A stretch of 26,243 bases of DNA from positions 1 through 26,243 of the IMG/VR virus record IMGVR_UViG_3300045243_000020. One strand, given 5' to 3'. Within the stretch, counting starts at the first letter, position 1; the number at the start of each line of letters is the position of its first letter. This DNA is from a virus. A model generated the notes under the pieces. The model did no database searches and had not been told where the DNA came from. It was given only the letters and a program-made list of their open reading frames with translations. The position numbers and the translations under genes were made by a program. Shown here one piece after another: positions 20,483 to 26,243 of this stretch.

Positions 20483-21970
20483 ATGGCTGCAAACACGTTC
20501 AGCGCACTGACCAATCCGACGCCTTCGGCGACGATGGGCGGGATGCAACAACCTCAAGCCGCTCCCACAGGGCCAGGAACAGGCACTTGGTCTAATCCTT
20601 CTGGCGCTTCCCCGGAGTTTATGAAAGTCTTGCAGATGATTCAAACGCAAGACCCGATGCTCCAATTTGCCGATCCGAATGTTGTTCAAGCTGTTTATCA
20701 GTTTGTAAACAACTCTCCTAAAACTGGCGGCGGCGGATTCGGCAGTTTCCTTTCCGACACGTTCCGCAACACCGCGCCGGTAGCGGCCATGATTGGCGGC
20801 GGCGTCCTCGGCAGCGTGGCAGGCCCGGCCCTTGGCGAGTTTTTGGGGGGCGCAGGGGAACTTGCAGGCGGTGCCGGCGGTGCCGGCGGTGCGGTTGGTG
20901 GTTATGGTGCCGGTGCCGGCACGCTGGAGGCCGCGAATGCGGTAGGCGCGGCCGGAGGCGATGCGCTTGGATCATTCATCGGCGGCAATACCGCGAATTG
21001 GGGTCTTGACGCCGCTACCGCAGGGGCATTAGGTGGTGCCGCTGGTGGGCTCGTGGCGCAAGCAGCCCCTGGTGCTGCTAGCGATGCCGGGCTATCGACT
21101 GCTGCCAACGCCTCGGCGCAGGGTTTGCCGGCCGCTGCTGCGCCCGCAGCATTGGCGGCAGCAAAGGCAGGCGGTGCAGGGGAAGCCTTGAACCGCATCA
21201 TTGCCGGCACCGGCACGCCGGGCGATTACCTGACGCTCGGCATCCCGGCCACAGGCGCCATTGCGTCGCTGCTGGCCGGCGCCAACGCGAGCAATGCCAG
21301 CAGCAAGGCGGCGCAGGCGCAGGAGCAGGCCGCGCAGGCGGCGATCGCCGAGCAGCGCAGGCAGTTCGACGTGACGCAGGCGAACAACGCGCCATTCCTT
21401 GCTACGGGCACCGCGGCCAATGCGCGCCTGTCTCAGTTGCTCGGCACGGCGCCGGGTTACACCGGTTCGGACGCGGGCTCGCTGACGAAGCCGTTTACCT
21501 CGGCGGACTTGAACGCCGATCCGGTCTACAACTCCGGGCTCCAGTTTGGGCTGGATCAGGGCACAAAGGCGATCAACGCGCGAGCGATCGCCGGCGGGAA
21601 TTACGATTCTGGCGCTACCTTGAAGGCGCTGACGCAGTTCGGGAACGACTACGGCTCGACCAAGGCGAATGATTCGTTCAATAGGTATCAGACGCAGCAG
21701 GGGAACACGTTTAACCGGCTGAGCGGGGTCTCTGGGACCGGGCAGACAGCGGTCGGGCAGGTGGCGCAGGCGGGCACGAACGCGGCGAACACCGTCTCCG
21801 GGCTGCTGACAGATCAGGGCACGGCGCGTTCGGCGGGCATTGTTGGTGGCAGCAATGCCTTTACCAATGCCGCCGGAAATATCAACTCGCTGGCGAACAA
21901 TTTCAGCAGCAACGCGACCTTGCAGGCGCTTTTGGCGCAGCGGCAACCGACTTACTTCGCAAACGGGTGA
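20483..21970 (+). CDS. Internal virion / DNA-ejection-type protein (495 aa)
   Basis: The N-terminal 90 residues are Pro/Gln-rich and helical (MKVLQMIQTQDPMLQFADPN). Residues 95-260 are Gly/Ala-rich and weakly hydrophobic, able to insert into membranes. Residues 265-325 are an Ala/Gln coiled coil, then FDVTQANNAPFLATGTAANA and the ARAIAGGNYDSGATLKALTQ, FGNDYGSTKANDSF, RYQTQQGNTFNRLSG series. This C-terminal pattern is shared by phage 'DNA transfer' proteins ejected ahead of the genome. I infer an ejection role like P22 gp7/gp20/gp16, with which it shares gene order but little visible sequence. Confidence 0.8.
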   Translation: MAANTFSALTNPTPSATMGGMQQPQAAPTGPGTGTWSNPSGASPEFMKVLQMIQTQDPMLQFADPNVVQAVYQFVNNSPKTGGGGFGSFLSDTFRNTAPVAAMIGGGVLGSVAGPALGEFLGGAGELAGGAGGAGGAVGGYGAGAGTLEAANAVGAAGGDALGSFIGGNTANWGLDAATAGALGGAAGGLVAQAAPGAASDAGLSTAANASAQGLPAAAAPAALAAAKAGGAGEALNRIIAGTGTPGDYLTLGIPATGAIASLLAGANASNASSKAAQAQEQAAQAAIAEQRRQFDVTQANNAPFLATGTAANARLSQLLGTAPGYTGSDAGSLTKPFTSADLNADPVYNSGLQFGLDQGTKAINARAIAGGNYDSGATLKALTQFGNDYGSTKANDSFNRYQTQQGNTFNRLSGVSGTGQTAVGQVAQAGTNAANTVSGLLTDQGTARSAGIVGGSNAFTNAAGNINSLANNFSSNATLQALLAQRQPTYFANG

Positions 21971-21994
21971 CTCTGTTGACAACCTTTGAGGCAA

Positions 21995-22110
21995 TGTGTA
22001 GCGTTACAAGTAACGACGCCCCGAGGAGTTGCTTCCCCAGGGCGCCAAATCCTGTGTCAGTTCGCACCTGGCCACAGAACCATGTCCGAAGTCTAAAGTC
22101 GTTTTCCGGG
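21995..22110 (+). repeat. Structured intergenic element, copy 2
   Basis: Homologous to 3245-3356. The core hairpin (22017-22044) pairs CGCCC with GGGCG and an inner GGA with TCC. An A-T pair in copy 1 (CCCC-A-AGGA ... TCCC-T) is replaced by G-C here (CCCC-G-AGGA ... TCCC-C), a compensatory change. TTGACA at 21976 may be a -35 box. It lies between the stop at 21970 and the GIY-YIG gene at 22135. Confidence 0.55.
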
Positions 22111-22134
22111 TGCGTCAACTGCCACAATTTCAGA

Positions 22135-22911
22135 ATGGGTGAAATTATGGCATTCATGGATCCGTCTACGGCGTGCGTTGTGTATAGGCTTACATCTCCG
22201 AGTGGAAAAAAATATATAGGTATTTCCACTTTGGGCGTTGCTCGAAGAATCTCATATCATAAAGATCAAGCAGGCTGTATTAACCGCAAATATCTAATCC
22301 ATGTTGCAATTGCAAAATATGGACTGGAAAACTTTGTAGTAGAAGAGGTTTTAAGGGGAACATTAGAAGAGTGCAGGAATATGGAAATAAGGTTAATCCG
22401 AGAAGAACATACGCGAGCACCGGAAGGATACAACTGCACTGACGGCGGAGATGGATGCCGTGGATTGACCGTGAGCGATGCCACAAAAGAAAAACTTCGT
22501 GTTGCCAATTTGGGAAAGAAGCAATCAATAGAGACGATAGAAAAAAGGCGTATTTCCACAACCGGAAAGAAACGCTCGGCTGAGTTTTGCGCAAACTTAG
22601 GCGACAGAATGCGCGGGAGACAAAAAAGCGAGCAAGAACGCATCAATTTGAGAGAAGGAGGTAAAAAACGAGCGGCTGATCCGGTCGAGCGGGCTAGATT
22701 GCTTTTTATGGTATGTCATCCAACGGATGCAACAAAAGAGAAAATGAGGCTTGCAAAAATAGGGAGAAAACCTTCTGAGGAAACCCTGAAAAAAAGAAGT
22801 ACATCTTTAAAGAAAACATGGGAAGACCCGCAGCGTCGCGCGACTATGAGCGCACGTGTTAAGGCGCAATGGGCAGAACGCAAAGCAAAGGGGTTGTCAT
22901 GGGCCAGCTAA
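22135..22911 (+). CDS. GIY-YIG homing endonuclease with NUMOD3 motifs (258 aa)
   Basis: Start candidates are ATG 22135 and ATG 22147. The nuclease domain spans about residues 10-95: VVYRLTSPSGKKYIG gives the GIY and YIG motifs, Arg follows in VARRISYH, the catalytic Glu lies in NMEIRLIREE, and an Asn in YNCTDGG. Behind it come at least two NUMOD3-type DNA-binding repeats (TKEKLRVANLGKKQSIETIE, and TKEKMRLAKIGRKPSEETLK) and a basic tail. Codon use is much more AT-rich than in the flanking genes, indicating acquisition. Its stop overlaps the next gene by 13 bases and supplies that gene's ribosome binding site (AGGGG). Confidence 0.93.
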   Translation: MGEIMAFMDPSTACVVYRLTSPSGKKYIGISTLGVARRISYHKDQAGCINRKYLIHVAIAKYGLENFVVEEVLRGTLEECRNMEIRLIREEHTRAPEGYNCTDGGDGCRGLTVSDATKEKLRVANLGKKQSIETIEKRRISTTGKKRSAEFCANLGDRMRGRQKSEQERINLREGGKKRAADPVERARLLFMVCHPTDATKEKMRLAKIGRKPSEETLKKRSTSLKKTWEDPQRRATMSARVKAQWAERKAKGLSWAS

Positions 22912-24236
22912 ATCCCGAAATTATCCTCGGCGTGCAGCAACCGAAACTGACTCTTCCCGACCCGGTTGAGCAATATTCGAAGGCGCTGACCATCAAGACG
23001 CTGCTCGGCCAGCAAGATTTGCAGGGCTTGCAGATCAGCGAGGCGACGCGCAAGGCCGATGCCGAGCGGCGCATTGCCGCACTCTTTTCCGGCAATCCGA
23101 ACGCGAGTTCCGCCGAGGTGATGGGAATTGATCCGGTGCAAGGTTTGGCATTCAGGAAGGCCGAACTTGAAAACCTGATGCACCAATCGACCATCGGCAA
23201 AAATCAGGCCGAAATACCGAAGATTCAGCAGGAAACCAGCGATAAGGCGGACGCTGCGTACCGTAACGCCTGGGGCAGCGTGACCAATCCGCAGCAAGCC
23301 GCGCAGTTGATTACGGCAGGCTTCAATAATCCGATATTGGCGCCTCGGCTCGCCATGAGTGGCACCTTGGAGGATCACCTTGCGCGTATTCCGAATGATC
23401 CGCAGACTTTCGGCCAATGGGTGCAGCACATCACGCTCGGCGGGGCGAAATACGCGGAACTGAACAAGCCGCACATCACAAGCCAGAATCTCGGCGGTAC
23501 TGAACAATTGACAGCCACACCGGGCCTTGGCGGGGCGCCCACGGTACTGAGCAGCACGCCGCGCACGGCGACGCCTGGGGAACGGATGATCGATGCGCGC
23601 ACACGCGAACGCCTCGCCTACGACCAAGCGCAGCCAAAGGGCCAGGTGGTGCAGACAGAGCAGGGAATCATGCTCGCCGACCCGCGCGCCGGGACGGCTC
23701 AGCCGATGCTAGGGCCTGACGGCCAGCCTCTAGAACGGCCGCTAAAGGCGATTCCGCCGAGCGCGAATACCGGCATCTTGGAGAACGCGAATAACCTGCG
23801 CCGGGCCGAGCAGGCGCTGGCGCTGGTAGAGGGTAAGACTGTCAACACGGCGAAGGGCAGCACGACGGCGACTGGGTTCAAGGGATATCTGCCGGGTGCA
23901 ATCCTGAACCGCACGGACCCGACCGGGGTGGAAACGCGGGCCGCGATTGCTGACCTTGGCAGCTTGATTATCCACGAGCGCAGCGGCGCGGCGGTGACGG
24001 CGAGCGAGTCGCCGCGGCTTGTACCGTTCATCCCCCAGGTGACGGACGATCACGCGACTGTGGTCAAAAAACTGCGCCGGTTCACGGAAATCTATCGGGA
24101 CATGGCGAAAAACTTGGATGAGACCTATTCCAAGGATCAGGGGTATAGGCCGAATCCGGTATCGGCGCGCAGTTCGGAGGCTCCTACAGAAACCGCAAAA
24201 CCAACGGGCGGCATCAAATTCCTGGGGTTCGAGTAA
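22899..24236 (+). CDS. Internal virion / ejection-type protein (445 aa)
   Basis: The ATG at 22899 follows AGGGG inside the end of the GIY-YIG gene; a longer in-frame start (22869) lies further into that gene. The N-terminus (LNPEIILGVQQPKLTLPDPV and SKALTIKTLLGQQDLQGLQI) is a motif seen in phage internal proteins. The middle is Gln/Ala/Pro-rich helix. The C-terminal part (ATGFKGYLPGAILNRTDPTG, VETRAAIADLGSLIIHERSG, SPRLVPFIPQVTDD) is the best conserved segment by eye. No enzyme motif is seen. Gene order suggests it is co-injected with the flanking proteins. Confidence 0.82.
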   Translation: MGQLNPEIILGVQQPKLTLPDPVEQYSKALTIKTLLGQQDLQGLQISEATRKADAERRIAALFSGNPNASSAEVMGIDPVQGLAFRKAELENLMHQSTIGKNQAEIPKIQQETSDKADAAYRNAWGSVTNPQQAAQLITAGFNNPILAPRLAMSGTLEDHLARIPNDPQTFGQWVQHITLGGAKYAELNKPHITSQNLGGTEQLTATPGLGGAPTVLSSTPRTATPGERMIDARTRERLAYDQAQPKGQVVQTEQGIMLADPRAGTAQPMLGPDGQPLERPLKAIPPSANTGILENANNLRRAEQALALVEGKTVNTAKGSTTATGFKGYLPGAILNRTDPTGVETRAAIADLGSLIIHERSGAAVTASESPRLVPFIPQVTDDHATVVKKLRRFTEIYRDMAKNLDETYSKDQGYRPNPVSARSSEAPTETAKPTGGIKFLGFE

Positions 24237-24279
24237 TGCCCTATAAAGACCGCGCCACAGATTCGTTTGGAGACACGTA

Positions 24280-25935
24280 ATGCCCATCGCCCGCGTTGAG
24301 ATGCCGGATGGCAGCATAGGCCGGTTTGATGTTCCAGAAGGAACGACGCCACAGCAGGTAGAGGCGTTCGTATTGGAGCAGTCACGCCCAAGCGCTCCCG
24401 AATCGACCGGCTTTGCCAGGGCTGGAAACATCGCGGCCGGCGCCGTGCGCGGTGCGGCTGACATTGGCGCAACGCTCCTGTCGCCGATCGATGCGGCAGC
24501 CAGGGCTGCTGGCGTGCAAAATGACTTTATCGGGCGATCTGATCGCAGGGAGGAAGTCGATCAGGCGATGAAAGCGCTCGGCGCCGATCCTGCATCCATC
24601 GCCTACGCGGGCGGGAAATTGGCGAGCAATATCGCGGGTACGGCCGGCGTGGGCGGCGTATTGGCGAAAGGCGCCGGCGCGATTCCGGTTATAGCGCAGT
24701 ACGCACCGAAACTCTCGGCCGCGCTTGAAAGTGGCGGGTTCAGCCTTGGCAATGCCCCGCCTGCAACCGGCGCAGTCGGCTCGGCAGCAAACGCCGCGAC
24801 GCGGGTAGGGGCTGGCGCAACCGTGGGCGGCGCATCTGCGGGACTCGTCAATCCAGAGGATGCCTCTACCGGCGCAGTCGTCGGCGGCGCTTTCCCGGTT
24901 GCCGCAAAGATGGCGGGCACGGCTGGCGCGGCATTGTCGCCCAAAGTATCGCCCGAAGTCGTTGCGCTGTACCAAAAAGCAAAGGCGCTTGGAATTGATA
25001 TTCCGGCGGACAGGATCGCAAACAACCGGCCGCTAAACGCGGTTGCCTCGTCCCTGAACTACGTGCCCTTGAGCGGGCGCGCGGGCGCAGAGGAAAAGAT
25101 GATGTCTCAGGTAAATCGCGCTGTGTCGCGTACGTTCGGTCAGGACTCTGACAACGTAACGGCGGCGCTTCGTAAGGCAGGGGACGAACTTGGGGCAAAG
25201 TTTGAGGTTACGCTAAAAAACAATCCAGTGAAGGCAGACAATCAGCTTCTGACGGACCTTGCCGACAGTATGTCGAAGGCAGACCGCACGCTCGGTAAAG
25301 ACGGAATTCGCATTATTGGCAAACAAGTAGATGAAATTCTCAACAAGGTAGGCGCCAACGGCGAGATAGACGGACAGGCTGCATACAATATCAAGCGGGA
25401 ACTTGACGACATCTCAGGAAGTAACGGAACAGAAGCCAAAGCCGCGCGAGATGTAAAAATGGCACTCATGGGCGCTTTAAATCGTTCGCTCGGGCCGACT
25501 CAGGCGGCGGAATTCGCCACGGTACGGAAGCAATACGGCAATATGCTGCACCTTGAAAACCTTGCAGCCAACGGCGCCGAGGGCGGCATTTCCATAGGCA
25601 GGCTTGCAAACTTGAAGCATATCAACAATCCAGAGCTTCAAGACATCGCCGACATTGCGGCGCAGTTCGTAAGGACGCGCGAGAACCCGCACGGGGCCGC
25701 TCAGCGCGTGGTTCTGGGCGCGGGCGGCCTTGGGCTTGCCGGGGCTACCGGAACACTGCCAGCGCTTGCGGGAGGGGTCGCAGCGGGGAGAATTGCGAAC
25801 ACCGCGCTAAACAGCAACGCATTGAAGGCGCTTTTTCTTGATCCGCCAGTCGCCGGGCGCCGAGTCAAGGATGTGGTCGGGAGCCCCGCATTCAGGGCGC
25901 TCGTCTACGAAAGCCCTAACGCAACAAGCCCATGA
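24280..25935 (+). CDS. Large internal virion / injection-type protein (551 aa)
   Basis: Begins MPIARVEMPDGSIGRFDVPE followed by GTTPQQVEAF, a short N-terminal domain common to phage injection and other internal proteins. Residues 45-230 hold repeated Ala/Gly hydrophobic stretches (for example GARG-rich AGNIAAGAVRGAADIGATLL and SNIAGTAGVGGVLAKGAGAI) that may enter membranes. Residues 230-470 are charged helices (KEVALYQKAKALGIDIP-like, ADSMSKADRTLGKDGIRIIG). A second Ala/Gly hydrophobic block lies at about 485-525. GGAG precedes the ATG. I infer the third ejection protein of the set. Confidence 0.8.
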   Translation: MPIARVEMPDGSIGRFDVPEGTTPQQVEAFVLEQSRPSAPESTGFARAGNIAAGAVRGAADIGATLLSPIDAAARAAGVQNDFIGRSDRREEVDQAMKALGADPASIAYAGGKLASNIAGTAGVGGVLAKGAGAIPVIAQYAPKLSAALESGGFSLGNAPPATGAVGSAANAATRVGAGATVGGASAGLVNPEDASTGAVVGGAFPVAAKMAGTAGAALSPKVSPEVVALYQKAKALGIDIPADRIANNRPLNAVASSLNYVPLSGRAGAEEKMMSQVNRAVSRTFGQDSDNVTAALRKAGDELGAKFEVTLKNNPVKADNQLLTDLADSMSKADRTLGKDGIRIIGKQVDEILNKVGANGEIDGQAAYNIKRELDDISGSNGTEAKAARDVKMALMGALNRSLGPTQAAEFATVRKQYGNMLHLENLAANGAEGGISIGRLANLKHINNPELQDIADIAAQFVRTRENPHGAAQRVVLGAGGLGLAGATGTLPALAGGVAAGRIANTALNSNALKALFLDPPVAGRRVKDVVGSPAFRALVYESPNATSP

Positions 25936-26008
25936 ACCCGGCGATGAACGCGGCAACGCAGACCACGATCAGTTTTACGACCAAGTAACCGATGTACAGA
26001 GATTCCAT
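25916..26008 (-). CDS. Possible 30-residue membrane microprotein (antisense)
   Basis: ATG at 26008, TAG at 25918-25916, encoding MESLYIGYLVVKLIVVCV followed by a hydrophobic run ending GLLR. Residues 9-29 contain a single charged residue (Lys12) and would form one transmembrane helix with a basic end. It fills the 90-base gap between two plus-strand virion genes. No Shine-Dalgarno site or minus-strand promoter is visible, so expression is uncertain. The plus-strand frame gives only a short, weak peptide. Confidence 0.35.
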   Translation of the reverse strand: MESLYIGYLVVKLIVVCVAAFIAGFMGLLR

Positions 26009-26025
26009 GAACGGAGATTAGCAGA

Positions 26026-26243
26026 ATGGCCGCAGTCAATCCAAGTCCGTTCGGGATCAAGCCCCAGTTCGAGCTTGCATCCGGTTTGCCCGCTGTAGGC
26101 AACCAGATTTTTACATACGTGGCTGGCAGCGTAGGGCAAAAACAGACGACCTTTGCCGACTCGACCGGCGCTGTTCCTAATCCGAACCCAATCGTGCTGA
26201 ACGCGCTCGGCCAAACGCCGAACGAGTTTTGGCTGTCCGCTAC
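26026..26243 (+). CDS. N-terminus of a tailspike or tail fibre (partial)
   Basis: Runs off the right edge after 72 codons. GGAG lies eight bases before the ATG. The protein starts MAAVNPSPFGIKPQFELASG and then shows VGNQIFTYVAGSVGQKQTTF with NPNPIVLNALGQ, the pattern of head- or tail-binding domains at the start of tailspikes and fibres ('..g.i..Y.aGt...k..tytd..g...ntnPivld..G'). The receptor-binding part lies outside the window. It follows the ejection genes, a late position that fits a P22-type genome. Confidence 0.82.
   Translation, partial: MAAVNPSPFGIKPQFELASGLPAVGNQIFTYVAGSVGQKQTTFADSTGAVPNPNPIVLNALGQTPNEFWLSA

Noticed and set aside
21092-21994. Minus-strand frame of 300 codons opposite the ejection gene
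   Set aside because: Arg/Leu-rich antisense of a Gly/Ala/Gln-rich gene with no ribosome binding site or domain.
21976-22000. TTGACA followed by TAGCGT considered as a firm promoter for the GIY-YIG gene
   Set aside because: The -10 box matches only three of six positions, so it is mentioned only as possible.
22908-23627. Minus-strand frame of 239 codons
   Set aside because: Antisense of the internal virion protein at 22899, with no features of its own.

Overview
This window is a contiguous piece of a tailed-phage genome or prophage with a P22-type (short-tailed) virion module. The DNA is GC-rich with GC-rich codon use. That, together with phage proteins of kinds common in high-GC proteobacterial viruses, suggests a proteobacterial host, perhaps a betaproteobacterium. 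No host gene, integrase, attachment site, tRNA or rRNA was found. No lysis gene is visible, so the genome continues beyond both ends.

Layout. Bases 1-1972 hold a leftward operon of small, mostly unknown phage genes with four-base stop/start overlaps. It is read from a sigma70-like promoter at about 2015-2043. A divergent rightward promoter at 2235-2264 drives a zinc-finger/HTH protein, a Cys-rich protein and a possible third gene. Bases 3215-3841 encode no convincing protein but are dense in hairpins. A 59-residue gene ends at 4021, tail to tail with a second leftward operon (4023-5968) that encodes a P22-type Cro, a DUF1376 replication protein, a DnaB/Twinkle-type helicase and a small phage protein. 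The next gap (5969-6485) looks like a replication origin: about eight 11-12 bp iterons and a cluster of DnaA boxes. From 6486 rightwards come nuclease-like and unknown genes. After these are the packaging and morphogenesis genes: a putative small terminase, large terminase, a GNAT-like protein, a tiny gene, a gene with a Tat-like leader and a coat-like segment, portal, scaffold, P22-fold coat, two paralogous small proteins, tail factors gp4 and gp10, three large internal/ejection-type proteins, and the start of a tailspike or tail fibre at the right edge.

How it works together. The Cro-like regulator sits beside palindromic operators that overlap the -35 boxes of three promoters: its own and the two divergent ones near 2.0-2.25 kb. 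It could therefore coordinate the early operons. Replication genes read away from the origin on one side and the late genes on the other. Stand-alone endonuclease-like genes (8874, 16572, 22135) are wedged between virion genes, and two of them overlap the start of the next gene.

Most interesting items: a structured element of about 110 bp present in two diverged copies (3245-3356 and 21995-22110) with an apparent compensatory base-pair change; the hairpin-rich block that follows the first copy; the shared operators; and a small gene upstream of portal that carries a copy-like version of the coat N-terminal helix.
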